Shown: positions 1 to 9,545, counted from the first letter of the stretch. The stretch is DNA of 64,000 bases from [Leptolyngbya] sp. JSC-1 (GCA_000733415.1 KL662191.1:2556371-2620370), one strand, 5' to 3'. Made by a program: numbers and translations. The notes: a model not told the origin generated them from the sequence alone.

Positions 1-446
1 ACTCAATGCTGAGTTGATTGGGGAGGCAGTTCTCGCTGGTGTGACTCAGATTGGCGCAATCGACTGCTCGTTTATTGGAGTCGTGGCATTGGCCTTACAC
101 CTGATTAGCAAATTGCGAAGTGATGCCGATCTGCGCTACTGCTACACCGGTGAGCAGAAACTTCGAGGTGCCAGACGCAAATACGACGGCAAAGTAGACT
201 TCGGCGATCTCTGCCATCTCACCTTTGACGGCGTGGAACCTGGCAAAAGATCAGGAGCAATTCCGTCAGCCTCAACCCGATGCAGCAGTGCCTTCAGTCC
301 CCTTTTCGATGGCAAGCGACAAGCGCTTTGCCTTCAATGACCATCTGCTTGAACGATTTATTTGCCAGTTAGAGTTAGACCCAACTTTGATTAAATCCCA
401 TCCCAACTATGAAAACCTCCGTTCCTAGGGCATCATAGCCGTCTAG
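1..446 (+). pseudogene. Decayed IS4-type (DDE) transposase, 5' end outside window
   Basis: Three blocks in two frames look like parts of one cyanobacterial IS4/IS701-like transposase. Frame 2 from base 2 gives an AELIGEAVLAGV...IGAIDCSFI block, normally around the first catalytic Asp, joined with a large stretch missing to a YTGEQKLRGARRKYDGKVDFGDL block. A frame change near 225-240 then leads to the C-terminal block (QEQFRQPQPDAA, FAFNDHLLERFICQLEL, HPNYENLRS), which stops at 426-428 where the family usually continues for a few residues; reading through gives GIIAV and a second stop at 444-446. Large internal deletions and at least one frame change make it non-functional. Family assignment is from memory of conserved blocks; the upstream terminal repeat is outside the window. 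Confidence 0.72.
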
Positions 447-517
447 TTCTGACCGGACTATTGTTCTAAAGAAAAAGTGATAAATTAAACTCTTCTTGAA
501 ATTCACTCCGGTGTCTT

Positions 518-1180
518 TCAGAATCTAAAATCCTCTGCGACCTCTCCTCGCCACTGAGTCTTGGTCACCAAAATGACTAATTGATTCGCTAGCACTGGAA
601 CCGCCCTTGCAACTTGTCGTCGGTAGCTCCCATCTAGACTGCCGAAGGGAGAGTCCATCACGATCGGAAAGGTGCTGCTCTCAGGCATTAGTACTCCAGA
701 TTTACCCTTGCTCCACTCCCGGATGCGATCGATAATCGCGCCAATGAAGGACAAGCTCAAAATCTGGTTCTCGCCTGTTGAGGCAGCAACCGAAGTAGGC
801 TGTCCCGCCATTGTGTCTTCCAGCATCAATTCATAGTTCTCGTTTAGCCTGGGGACGTAGGGCGTGAACGAGATTTGGCTAAAGATTTCCTGTATCCGTT
901 TTTCGAGCTGGAGGCGAAAGAGCTGACTCAAGCCTTCCTGGACTTTTTTGAGACGAGCGATCGCATCCTCCGTCGCCGTGATTCGCCGCTGCACCTGCTC
1001 CTGACAGTTTTCGCTCATGCGATGCTTTTCGATTTGCCGCGCTAATCCCTCTATCTCGGTTGCATAACTCTTGATCTGCTGCTGGTTTGCGCCCTGTTCC
1101 AGCGTCAGTTCCCGAATCTTTTGCTCCACCTCATCCATGCAGCTTTGGAGCTTCCGGATATCCTCGCTGGCGAAACTCAA
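518..1180 (-). pseudogene. C-terminal fragment of a DndD/SMC-like AAA ATPase
   Basis: About 220 residues form a coiled coil (roughly residues 5-105) followed by an ABC/SMC-type C-terminal half. This carries a signature-like STGENQILSLSFIGAII, a Walker B motif VMDSPFGSLD, and a terminal LVILVTKTQWRGEV block as in cyanobacterial proteins annotated DndD (DNA phosphorothioation-associated ATPase). The N-terminal half with Walker A is absent. The only start near the N-terminus is a TTG at 1180, and the open frame extends just to a stop near 1233, so there is no room for the ATP-binding lobe. The gene is therefore a 5'-truncated remnant that cannot bind ATP alone. No dndABC or restriction genes are nearby. 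It could be an independently expressed half-protein, but proximity to the transposase remnant favours decay. Confidence 0.7.
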
Positions 1181-1432
1181 ACAAAACGCTTCGTAATCGT
1201 TATAGAAACTCGCTCTTATTTTTGTCCCTAGGTATCAAATCCTGCTGAATTGCTGTCCCACAGTGCACCTGTAGCGCGGACTTCCTGCCAGGAGACAAGA
1301 TGCCTGCTCTACAGTTGATGGTTAATTTGGCCTATCGGCTCAACTCCTGACTCCTAACTCCTCATATTGCCAAATTGCGCTCAGCGATATAGAAATAAAG
1401 CTTGAGCTAGTCCAGCCTTCAAGCGGGAGCCT

Positions 1433-2434
1433 ATGATGCGGAAACTGTATTTTCTGGTGCCTGGAACGAGCGGCAAGTTTGCCTGTGGTGGTTTGTGGGC
1501 TGAGTTAAAAACTCTGAAGCTGGCGCAGCAGATTTGTCTGGCGGAAGTCGTTACCTATCGGCAGCGGGAACCAGGGACGCTGTTTCTGACTGATGTGTTG
1601 CAGTCTCATTCGCTGGATGACGTGATTTTTGTAGTTAGCTGGGGCTTTGACGTGGCGAAACTCGTGGCCCAGCTCCAGCCCTACCATGTTGTCTATCATG
1701 CTCACAGTACGGGATACCGCTTGCGCTTGCCGTCTAGGATTCCAATTATTACCGTCAGCCGCAACAGCTTGGGATATTGGGGACAACAGGCTCCCCATTC
1801 GCTGATTTATTACTTACCCAACCAAATTTCTGCCGAATTTACCAATCGCCATCAGCTGCGTGACATTGATGTGCTGGTGCAGGCCCGCAAGTCGTCGGAA
1901 TATTTGCTGCAAGAGCTGATTCCGGCTTTGCAGACCCACTGTCGGGTTGAGGTAGTGAATTCCTATGTGGAGGATCTAGCAGGGCTGTTCAACCGGACGA
2001 AGGTGTATTTGTACGACTCTGCCGAATATTGGGCGCAGCAGGGTGTAAGTGAGGGGTTTGGCTTACAGCCACTCGAAGCAATGGCCTGCGGCTGTCAAGT
2101 ATTTTCCAGCGTCAATGGCGGGCTGTCGGACTATCTCGATCCGGGCTTTAACTGTCACAAAATTGCCGCCTATTCTAAAGAGTACGATGTGCAGCGTATT
2201 CTCACCGCTCTTGACGCCACCCTGCCGCCGTTACCCGATTCACTTCTAGCCGAATATCGCGCCGCCAATATCGTGCAGCGGTTTGAAATAATTTTGGCGG
2301 AAATTAACGGGTTCTTTGATCATCAACGCCAACATGCCGCCAATATTCAGGCTCTCACTCCACTGCGCCTTCTTCAACTGCGTACTAAACAGCTTTGGCA
2401 AAAAGTCAGAAAGCGTTACCTCAATCGTATCTGA
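1433..2434 (+). CDS. Glycosyltransferase, GT4-like
   Basis: A 333-aa cytoplasmic protein whose C-terminal half carries the GT-B family motif EGFGLQPLEAMACGC (about residues 208-222), in which the first Glu of the E-x7-E pattern contacts the nucleotide-sugar donor in GT4 enzymes, followed by a GGLSDYLDPG loop. The N-terminal acceptor lobe begins LYFLVPGTSGKFACGG, matching the usual glycine-rich entry. Length is slightly short for GT4 (usually 350-400 aa). Acceptor and sugar cannot be told from sequence. A purine-rich GGGAG lies 7-10 nt before two adjacent ATGs (1433 and 1436). It stands alone, converging on alr, so genomic context does not indicate a pathway. Confidence 0.8.
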   Translation: MMRKLYFLVPGTSGKFACGGLWAELKTLKLAQQICLAEVVTYRQREPGTLFLTDVLQSHSLDDVIFVVSWGFDVAKLVAQLQPYHVVYHAHSTGYRLRLPSRIPIITVSRNSLGYWGQQAPHSLIYYLPNQISAEFTNRHQLRDIDVLVQARKSSEYLLQELIPALQTHCRVEVVNSYVEDLAGLFNRTKVYLYDSAEYWAQQGVSEGFGLQPLEAMACGCQVFSSVNGGLSDYLDPGFNCHKIAAYSKEYDVQRILTALDATLPPLPDSLLAEYRAANIVQRFEIILAEINGFFDHQRQHAANIQALTPLRLLQLRTKQLWQKVRKRYLNRI

Positions 2435-2528
2435 ATGATTTAATATCGAGTCGAAAAAGCACGAGCATCTTGCCCGCTGTCAGTGAGATCATTGCATTTC
2501 AAAATTGCTCAATCATTGGGTTGTTTAC

Positions 2529-3764
2529 CTAGCTAATAGATGACGCCAGCAACGGCTGGGAGTCGGGAGCCAGTTCAGTTTCCACCAAATAGCGCGGCTG
2601 AGAAGGATGGATCCGGGCTACCACTTCGTAATTGATCGTGCCCATCCAGCTTGCCAATTGTTCTGCACTCACCCGTTCTTCACCATCGCTGCCCAGCAGA
2701 GTTGCTGTGGTACCGACCTGCACATTTGGAATAGGGGTGATATCGACCATGAACATATTCATGCAAATACGTCCGCAAACCGGAGCACGCATGCCGTTGA
2801 TAATTACATAGCCCAAATTTGAGAGCCGCCGATCGTATCCCTCGTGATAGCCCACTGGCAACACGGCAATCTTCATTGGATAAGCAGCGCGGAAGGTGCG
2901 GCCATAGCCGACATAACCACCGGCAGGTACCGCTTTCACCTGCACCACACGAGCACGCCAACTCAAAACTGGCTGCAAGTTGGGAATAAATCCTTCTCCC
3001 CGATCCGCAAAGGTTTGCAGCACTTTCGCGTAGGTCTCCTTGGAAGGCCAGAGTCCGTAAGCCGCAATCCCCACCCGCACCATCGCTGCATGGGTCTGAT
3101 TCCACAAAATCGTTGCTGCAGAATTGGCCGATTGCACGATGGGCAAATCAAATCCCGCCTGCCGGAACGCCTGCTCTGCTTCCTGTAAACGAGTGAGCTG
3201 TTGATGGGCAAAGCGGTGGTCTGTCGTATCTTCAATATCGGCATAGTGGGTGGCAATTCCCTCTAGACAAATGCCGTCAAGTTGAGACACCAAAGCAGCC
3301 AGCTTCAGGGCATCCTCAAGCACCAAGCCCTGCCGGTGAGTGCCCGTTTCAATCAAGATGTGCATCGGAATTATGTGCCCTGTGCGGTGAGCTGCCTCAG
3401 CCGCCGCCCGCGCCACATCCGCATCATAAAGCGCCATCCGGATATCGGCGTACTCAGCCAGCATTGCCACCTGAGCTGCCGAGACATTGCCGCAAACGTA
3501 AATCGGAGCCGCAACCCCTGCCTGCCGCAACCGAATTGCCTCATACGCAAAGTTGACAATCAACCAATCCGCTCCCGCCTCAAGAAACTCCTGCGCGCAA
3601 GCAATCAGCCCATGTCCATAGGCATCACTCTTAACCACAATCCCCAAGATCACCCCTTCTCCAACCCGTCGCCGCAAAATCTCCACATTCGCCCGAATCG
3701 CCGTCTTCGACACCTCACACCAAGACGATTCATGCGCAATCGACCGATAAAATTCAGAATCCAT
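2529..3764 (-). CDS. alr: Alanine racemase, PLP-dependent
   Basis: Interconverts L- and D-alanine for peptidoglycan synthesis. The PLP-binding lysine motif VVKSDAYGHG is near the N-terminus and the C-terminal domain has GYVGYGRTF, VGYHEGYDRRLSN (catalytic Tyr region) and GRICMNMFMVDI. I place the start at the ATG at 3764 because AGGAGGAGG lies 4 nt upstream; the frame is open to 3806 but that start lacks such a site. This gives 411 aa, slightly longer than usual, with a short C-terminal extension. Several motif positions are variants of textbook Alr (ETGTHRQGL for the usual TGMGRLG), so a broad-specificity amino-acid racemase is a minor alternative. It lies 34 bp downstream of a MocR-type regulator on the same strand, probably in one transcription unit. 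Confidence 0.88.
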   Translation of the reverse strand: MDSEFYRSIAHESSWCEVSKTAIRANVEILRRRVGEGVILGIVVKSDAYGHGLIACAQEFLEAGADWLIVNFAYEAIRLRQAGVAAPIYVCGNVSAAQVAMLAEYADIRMALYDADVARAAAEAAHRTGHIIPMHILIETGTHRQGLVLEDALKLAALVSQLDGICLEGIATHYADIEDTTDHRFAHQQLTRLQEAEQAFRQAGFDLPIVQSANSAATILWNQTHAAMVRVGIAAYGLWPSKETYAKVLQTFADRGEGFIPNLQPVLSWRARVVQVKAVPAGGYVGYGRTFRAAYPMKIAVLPVGYHEGYDRRLSNLGYVIINGMRAPVCGRICMNMFMVDITPIPNVQVGTTATLLGSDGEERVSAEQLASWMGTINYEVVARIHPSQPRYLVETELAPDSQPLLASSIS

Positions 3765-3798
3765 AACCTCCTCCTGACACCATACATTCACACCACAA

Positions 3799-5271
3799 TC
3801 AATCAATCCCCCTCTTCCCCACCTCCCTCATCTCCCCCCTCTCCCCCACCAGCCTCCCCACCCTCGCCATCCCCACCTCGATCTCCTCCAGCGAGTGCGA
3901 ATAGTTGAGCCGCAGGGCTGAGTAGCCTTTGTGACCGGGGAAGAAGGCGGCACCGTTGGCAATCAGTACTCCCTGGGCAAAGGCGGCCTTACAGAGGGCC
4001 GGAATCGAGATCCAGTCGGGCAGGTGCACCCAGAGGAACAGTCCTCCCTTGGGTACGGTCCAGCTCGCCTCTGGCGGAAAGTGGCGCTCTAGCGCCTGAA
4101 GCATAACATTTCGGCTTTGGAAATGGTAGCTCCGCAATTGCTGTAAATGCCGCCGATAGCGCCCAGATGCCAGGTATTCGCTGACAATTGCCTGGGAAAC
4201 AGTCGAAACATGAAAATCATGCAGCAGCTTTTGTTTCAGCATTGCCTCTCGGTTAGCCCCTGTGACGACCATGTAGCCGACCCGCAGACCGGGAATCAGG
4301 CTTTTGGTGAAGGTGCCAACATAGGTGACGAGGTGGTTCTGGTCGATCGCTTTGATGGGTGGCGGCACGGGTTCAAAGTTCAAGCCCTCATAGGCGTTGT
4401 CTTCCAGAATCGGGCAATCATAGCGGTTGGCCAGTTCGAGCAACTGCTGGCGATGGGACTGGGGTGTCGTCAAGCCAGTCGGATTGTGCAGGGTGCTGAT
4501 GGTATAGATCAGCTTGGGGCGATGGCTGTGCAGGTATTGTTCCAGCAGCTCCAGGTTCATGCCGGTCTGGGTCATGGGGATGCCGATGATGCGAGCGCCG
4601 ATATTTTCCAGTAAGGCAATCGCACCGTGAAACGTCGGAGCTTCGACGATTACCCAATCACCGGGCTGGAGGTAATGCTGCATTGCCAGGGTCAGGGCCT
4701 GCTGGGAGCCGTTGGTGATGATTAGATCCTGAGGCGAAATATCTAAGCCCTGCTGCACCAAAAGTTGGGCGATTTGCTGCTGAAGCAGTGGCTGCCCTTG
4801 GGGAAAGCCGTAGTTGAACAACGAGTCGCTGGCTTGGCTGATGGCCCGGCGAGCGATTTTTTGCAGATCTTCCAACCCCCAGGGGCGAGGAAACCCAGAG
4901 CTGAAGTCAATCACACCGCCCTGTGCCTGCACCTGTAGAGAGGCGACAAACTGTTGGCAAAACCCGCCTGCCTCCTCATCCTGGATAATCACGGTTTGGG
5001 CGGGGGCAAAGGGAGATGCAGTTAGCTTGGGGCTAGTGGCGTTAACGAAGTAACCCGAACCGGGCCGCGACTGAATCAGATTGTCTCCTTCTAACAGCCC
5101 ATAGGCTTCGATCACCGTCAGCGGACTGACCTGAATCGTGCGGGCCAACCGACGAATCGAGGGCAGCTTGTCTCCGGGCTGCAAACTGCCGGATTGGATC
5201 AGCCGCCGCATCCGGTCGCGGATTTGGATGTAGATCGGTTTTGGGGAGTGGCGGTCGATGGGGAGCTGCAT
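3799..5271 (-). CDS. MocR-type GntR/aminotransferase transcriptional regulator
   Basis: A 490-aa fusion of an N-terminal GntR winged helix (residues about 8-75, with PIYIQIRDRMRRLIQ, GDKLPSIRRLA and SPLTVIEAYGLLEG) and a class I/II aminotransferase-fold domain. PLP lysine is expected in TFTKSLIPGLRVGYM. This is the MocR/PdxR architecture, in which the aminotransferase domain senses PLP or an amino compound. It is divergent from a DMT exporter at 5506, a pairing common in this family, and followed by alr, so control of amino-acid export or D-alanine supply is a reasonable inference. The coding strand just before ATG is a C-rich block without a Shine-Dalgarno site. The C-terminal 20 residues (GERGEMREVGKRGID) are encoded by a low-complexity purine-rich block and look like an extension into repeat DNA. 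Confidence 0.88.
   Translation of the reverse strand: MQLPIDRHSPKPIYIQIRDRMRRLIQSGSLQPGDKLPSIRRLARTIQVSPLTVIEAYGLLEGDNLIQSRPGSGYFVNATSPKLTASPFAPAQTVIIQDEEAGGFCQQFVASLQVQAQGGVIDFSSGFPRPWGLEDLQKIARRAISQASDSLFNYGFPQGQPLLQQQIAQLLVQQGLDISPQDLIITNGSQQALTLAMQHYLQPGDWVIVEAPTFHGAIALLENIGARIIGIPMTQTGMNLELLEQYLHSHRPKLIYTISTLHNPTGLTTPQSHRQQLLELANRYDCPILEDNAYEGLNFEPVPPPIKAIDQNHLVTYVGTFTKSLIPGLRVGYMVVTGANREAMLKQKLLHDFHVSTVSQAIVSEYLASGRYRRHLQQLRSYHFQSRNVMLQALERHFPPEASWTVPKGGLFLWVHLPDWISIPALCKAAFAQGVLIANGAAFFPGHKGYSALRLNYSHSLEEIEVGMARVGRLVGERGEMREVGKRGID
3807..3889. repeat. CT-rich low-complexity block at the regulator's 3' end
   Basis: Imperfect runs such as CCCCACCTCCCTCATC cover the end of the MocR-type gene and the gap before alr. 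A similar block in inverted orientation lies just upstream of the same gene, so the gene is bracketed by them. Confidence 0.7.
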
Positions 5272-5311
5272 GGGAGGGGTAGGGGAGGTGGGGAGATGGG
5301 GGAGGTGTAGA
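5272..5311. repeat. G-rich low-complexity block abutting the regulator's start codon
   Basis: GGGAGGGGTAGGGGAGGTGG and similar sequence directly adjoin the ATG of the minus-strand regulator gene. On that gene's coding strand the block is C-rich, leaving no Shine-Dalgarno site; the plus strand has G-quadruplex potential. The rest of the divergent promoter region (5312-5505) shows no clear operator. Confidence 0.7.
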
Positions 5312-5505
5312 GAACTATAGCGAGTTTGGGGAGGAATGGCCCGATGCAGTTGTAGGCGATTTGACTATAACAGTTGCGAATTTAGGTGGGTTTTGGCAAC
5401 TGTTCTGGTCGAATTTGGGCAAACCATATCTTCTCAAGCGGGTTTGGGGTTGCGATGCTGGATGAGCGATGTGTAATTTGACTCGGCCTTGAGCTATTTT
5501 GTCCT

Positions 5506-6405
5506 ATGCTTTTGCCTTGGCGTAACCGTTCGATTCATCCGGAAACCTTGGGGCTGTTCTATGGGTTTCTGGGGGTGTTTAGCTTTAGTCTGACGTTGCC
5601 GGCTACGCGGGTGGCGGTGACGGGGCTGGATCCCTTGTTTGTAGGGTTGGGGCGTGGCGTGGTGGCAGGAACTTTGGCGGCGGTGGTGCTGGGGTTGACT
5701 CGGCAGCCTTGGCCGAATCTCAGGCAATGGCGCAGTTTGGCGATCGTGGCGTTGGGGGTGGTGCTGGGGTTTCCCTTACTGTCGGCTTGGGCAATGCAGC
5801 AGCTTCCGGCGGCCCATGGGGCGGTGGTGTTGGGGTTGTTGCCGTTGGCGACGGCGGTGGCTGGCGTGATGCGCACGAGTGAGCGGCCTTCGCGGTTGTT
5901 TTGGCTGGCAAGTGTGGTGGGCAGCGCCACGGTGGTGGGGTTTGCGCTGAGTGCGGGAGCGGAGGGGCTGTATGGAGCCGATTTGGTGCTGCTGGGAGCG
6001 GTGATTGCGGCGGCATTTGGCTATGCAGAGGGCGGTAAGCTGGCACGGTCGCTGGGGGGCTGGCAAGTAATCTGCTGGGCGCTAGTGCTGGCGGCTCCGA
6101 TTGAGGTAATTCCGACCATCATGGCGGCAGGCAACCAATCGCTCATGGCCTCTCCTATAGCGTGGCTGGGCTTTCTCTATCTGTGCTTGGTGAGTCAATT
6201 GGTAGGCTTTTTCGCCTGGTATCACGGTTTAGCGGTTGGGGGTGTGGCGCGGGTGAGCCAGATGCAGCTATTGCAGCCGTTTTTGACAATTGGATTTTCG
6301 GCGCTTTTGCTCAAGGAAACGATTACGCTCGGGACAATGGCAGCCGCAAGTTTGGTAATTCTGAGTGTGGCGATTAGCCGTAAAGCAAAGATTCGACGCT
6401 CCTAA
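5506..6405 (+). CDS. EamA/DMT-family transporter
   Basis: A 299-aa inner-membrane protein with about ten hydrophobic segments in the two-fold EamA arrangement: the first half starts at LGLFYGFLGVFSFSLTLPATR, the second at LVLLGAVIAAAFGYAEGGKLAR. The last segments contain LLQPFLTIGFSALLLKE, the conserved C-terminal EamA block. Such proteins export amino acids or other metabolites; substrate is not predictable. It is divergent from the MocR-type regulator (235-bp gap), which suggests it is that regulator's target. The start is the first ATG of the open frame, with only a weak upstream purine stretch. Confidence 0.85.
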   Translation: MLLPWRNRSIHPETLGLFYGFLGVFSFSLTLPATRVAVTGLDPLFVGLGRGVVAGTLAAVVLGLTRQPWPNLRQWRSLAIVALGVVLGFPLLSAWAMQQLPAAHGAVVLGLLPLATAVAGVMRTSERPSRLFWLASVVGSATVVGFALSAGAEGLYGADLVLLGAVIAAAFGYAEGGKLARSLGGWQVICWALVLAAPIEVIPTIMAAGNQSLMASPIAWLGFLYLCLVSQLVGFFAWYHGLAVGGVARVSQMQLLQPFLTIGFSALLLKETITLGTMAAASLVILSVAISRKAKIRRS

Positions 6406-6589
6406 TATCAAATCCGACTGAATGCCCTAATTTAAACGCTGGATAGTACAGGCGTTTCGGCAGAACATTGGATGGTATAGGCTGAGTAATATGATTCAGA
6501 TCAATTCCCGCCGGCACCCTTCCAAAGTTTGGTGCTTGTTTCACTTGTGGAGAATGTACCCTGACCTGTAAAGCTATCGTGTACACACC

Positions 6590-9172
6590 TTACTCTTGCC
6601 GAATCGCAGTGGAGATGTTCATCCCACCTAGGCGGAACGCCGGGTAGATGCCAGCCAGCAGAGCGGCGATAATGGCCACGAGTAGGGCTTGCCAGAAGTA
6701 TTTGGGTTCGAGTGCCATTTGCAGCGTCCATCCAAAGGAACGGACATTAATTACGTAGATCAGAATCCAGGCGAGAGCGTAACCCAGGGGCATGGCAAAC
6801 AGACCAGCCATGGTACCCATTAGGCCAGTTTCCAGCAGGGTCATGCTGCCGATCTGGCGGGGAGTCATGCCCGTGGCCCGCAAAATACCGAGTTCGCGAG
6901 TGCGTTCGAGCTGGAGGCTCATCAGGGTGCTGAGGACACCGATAAAGGCTACCACCACGGCGAGCAACCGCAGGGCATTGGTGATGGCAAAGGTGCGGTC
7001 AAAGATAATCAAGGATTCTTGCCGCAGGGTGCGGTTCGATTGCACCGACAGGTCTTGCCGCCCGCGAAACTGGTTCTGAATCTCGGCCACGATCGCTTCT
7101 ACGTTAGCACCAGGCTGAACGAAGAGACCGAGCGAGGCAATGCTAGAATCCTGCCAGATCTGCTCATAGCGGTCGTTGTCGATGATCACCGTGCCCCGAT
7201 CCGAGGAGTAGTCGTAGAAGATGGCAAGAACCGGAAAGGTTTGGTTGCCTTGGGGCGTTTCCAGGGTAATGGTTTCGGGTGGCTGGTCCAGATTTTCTCG
7301 CAGAATTAGCGCTTCTGAAATAATCACGCCCGTACCAGCATCCATCTCATCCCAGGGATCAGGGCCGAGGTCGGGACGAATCCAGGCGTAGGGGCGTTTG
7401 CCTTGGGAAACATCGCCGTCAGCAGCAATCAGCTTCACCTGTTTGTTGAAATCAACGACGGTGACATCGGCATCATTGTAGGAAACGACGCGATCCAGTC
7501 CGGGCCAGGTTCGTAAAACCTCTACAACGGTGGGATCGAGTTTGCCAATCACCCGATTTGCTGTGGTGGTGGGCGGCGAGACATAGATATCGGCCTGGAG
7601 GGTTTGGTCCAGCCAGCTAATCACCGTACCGCGAAATGAACCGACCATAATCGAAACACCCACAATTACCGAAACGGCCACCATCAGAGCAGCTACCGCC
7701 ACCGAAGTACGGCTCAAGGAGCGGAGAATGTCGCGGGGTGCAAGACGGCCCAAAAGTCCCAAAGGTTGGCCAATCCAGGTAAACCCGCGCATCGCCAGAG
7801 CAATCAACGGCGGCGTCAGGAGGGCCGCTCCCAGCAAAACGGCAAACAGTCCAGCAAAGGCGGCTACGAGTCCAGCCTGCTGCCAGCGCAAGAGTAAGAT
7901 ACCGGCAGCAGTGAGGCCAATCCAGGCGAGAACGAGTTTGGGTAAAAGCTGAAGAACGCGGCTTTCCAATGTAGAGCGCTGTAAGGTCAACGTTGGCGTG
8001 GTATTCATTGCCTCCAGTGCCGGTAAAGCAGATGCAAATAGGGCAGAGGCAATGCCGATCACGAGGCCTTTAACGATCGTGGTGTTAGACAGGGTGACTT
8101 GCTGAACCGTGACGACGAAATAGAAGTCGTTAATCGTTTGGGTAATCAGGCCCACAATACTGCGGCCCAAGACAATTCCCAAACCGACACCCAGCCCTGA
8201 GCCAATAATGCTGAAAATACCAGCTTCGGTCAAAATCAAGGTGAAAAGCTGGCCCTGCGTCACACCAACGCAGCGCAGAACACCAAACAGAGGCCGCCGC
8301 TGCACCACGCTGAAGGTGACGGTGTTGTAGATTAAAAACATACCAACGACAAGCGCCAGCAAGCTCAGAGCCGTCAGGTTTAGCTCAAAGGCTGCCGTCA
8401 TTTGCTGCACGGCATTTTTTTGTGCCTCTGCGGTTTCCAGCTTGAGTCCCGAAGGTAAACTGGCGGCAATGGCGGCTAATTCGTTTGGATCGCTGACAAT
8501 CAGATCCACTTGACTGAGTTTGCCAATCGATCCCAGTAGCTCTTGGGCGGTGGCGATGTCGGCAAAGATCAGATTACTCAGGGCACGACGATTGCTGCGG
8601 TCGGTAGTGTCCAGAGTGCCCACCAAGCGCACGGTGCGATGCTGTCCAGCAATGTCGAGATGGAGCGAGTCGCCTAGTTTGAGCTGATATTGCTCGGCAA
8701 CAGGCTGGGAGAGCACAATTGCGTCTGAATCGGTGAGGAATTGAACAAAGCCGGTACCGCGACTTTCGACATCACCAAAGTAGCTGCGAAACGGGGACTC
8801 GGCAAATAAGTCTAAGCCCACGAGCCGATAGGGCTGGGCACCCAACTCCTCGGCCAAAACAAAGCCCTCCACCACAGGCGAAGCCGGCACCGCGTTAAAG
8901 TTGCGCCTCAACTGGCTGTAGACCGCTTCATCGACTCCGGTAGGCGAAACGGCCACAATCCGGTGGGTGGTGCGTCCGGTAACGGCATCGGTCGAAAGGG
9001 CAAAGGCACGCTGAGCAGAACCATTGGCGAGGTCGATGGAGACCATCATGGCGACACCGAGGGCAATGCCCAGCACGCAGAGCAAATAGGGCAAGGGACG
9101 CTGACGAATCCGCTGCCAAGCCAATCGCCAGAGAGGACGGTTCGAGATGGACACCGAAGAAAAAACGGTCAT
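6590..9172 (-). CDS. ABC transporter permease, FtsX/MacB-like, fused two-repeat type
   Basis: An 860-aa membrane protein of the FtsX-like permease family in the long form with two four-helix repeats. The first helix is at about residues 28-50 (LPYLLCVLGIALGVAMM), followed by a large extracytoplasmic MacB-like domain, then clustered helices at about 265-390, a central pair at 410-470, another start (ILRSLSRTSVAVAALMVAVSV), a second periplasmic domain, and three C-terminal helices with the TRELGILRATGMTPRQI coupling segment. Family members move lipids, lipoproteins or peptides and need a separate ATPase, which is not in the window. An AttH/CrtC-like secreted lipocalin protein, a known genomic partner of such permeases, is encoded 2.5 kb away on the opposite strand. 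Confidence 0.85.
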   Translation of the reverse strand: MTVFSSVSISNRPLWRLAWQRIRQRPLPYLLCVLGIALGVAMMVSIDLANGSAQRAFALSTDAVTGRTTHRIVAVSPTGVDEAVYSQLRRNFNAVPASPVVEGFVLAEELGAQPYRLVGLDLFAESPFRSYFGDVESRGTGFVQFLTDSDAIVLSQPVAEQYQLKLGDSLHLDIAGQHRTVRLVGTLDTTDRSNRRALSNLIFADIATAQELLGSIGKLSQVDLIVSDPNELAAIAASLPSGLKLETAEAQKNAVQQMTAAFELNLTALSLLALVVGMFLIYNTVTFSVVQRRPLFGVLRCVGVTQGQLFTLILTEAGIFSIIGSGLGVGLGIVLGRSIVGLITQTINDFYFVVTVQQVTLSNTTIVKGLVIGIASALFASALPALEAMNTTPTLTLQRSTLESRVLQLLPKLVLAWIGLTAAGILLLRWQQAGLVAAFAGLFAVLLGAALLTPPLIALAMRGFTWIGQPLGLLGRLAPRDILRSLSRTSVAVAALMVAVSVIVGVSIMVGSFRGTVISWLDQTLQADIYVSPPTTTANRVIGKLDPTVVEVLRTWPGLDRVVSYNDADVTVVDFNKQVKLIAADGDVSQGKRPYAWIRPDLGPDPWDEMDAGTGVIISEALILRENLDQPPETITLETPQGNQTFPVLAIFYDYSSDRGTVIIDNDRYEQIWQDSSIASLGLFVQPGANVEAIVAEIQNQFRGRQDLSVQSNRTLRQESLIIFDRTFAITNALRLLAVVVAFIGVLSTLMSLQLERTRELGILRATGMTPRQIGSMTLLETGLMGTMAGLFAMPLGYALAWILIYVINVRSFGWTLQMALEPKYFWQALLVAIIAALLAGIYPAFRLGGMNISTAIRQE

Positions 9173-9457
9173 GGCAAGGTGAGAGGCAATGGGTTAAGAA
9201 TTGTGAACCTAATGCTTATCCTGAAGCGTCGGGGACCAGTGGTCAAGGGATCGATGGTTTGGACTTTGTTAACTGTTAACTGTAGCTAGTTGATAGTTGG
9301 TTAACTGTAGCGGTTCGCAATTGTTCAGATTGGTTGAAGAGGCAGAAACCAGAAGCCAGGAGTAGGGGCGGTTGTTGCAGTCAGATACCCCATCTGGCAA
9401 AACATCAACTAGCCTAACTTATCCTTCATATCCCCACAGAAGCAAGGAAAGCTCTGA

Positions 9458-9545
9458 CTCCTCACCCCTCACCCCTCACCCCTCACCCCTCACCCCTCAC
9501 TCCTCACCCCTCACCCCTCACCCCTCACTCCTCACCCCCCACCCC
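9458..9545. repeat. CCCCTCAC octamer tandem array (about 10 copies)
   Basis: A run of CCCCTCAC / CTCCTCAC octamers in the 493-bp gap between the ABC permease and the desaturase. The complementary strand is GTGAGGGG repeated, a strong G-quadruplex pattern. The rest of the gap has several TTAACTGT-type short repeats (9267-9315) and an AT-rich stretch before the desaturase start that presumably holds its promoter. Confidence 0.9.

Noticed and set aside
3282..3908. 208-aa plus-strand frame antisense to alr
   Set aside because: Runs into the CT-rich block (poly Ser-Pro end) and is opposite a certain gene; shadow frame.
9458..9545. CRISPR-like array
   Set aside because: The units are contiguous octamers without spacers and there are no cas genes. 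The 64-bp duplication at 24274-24401 likewise has no spacer structure.
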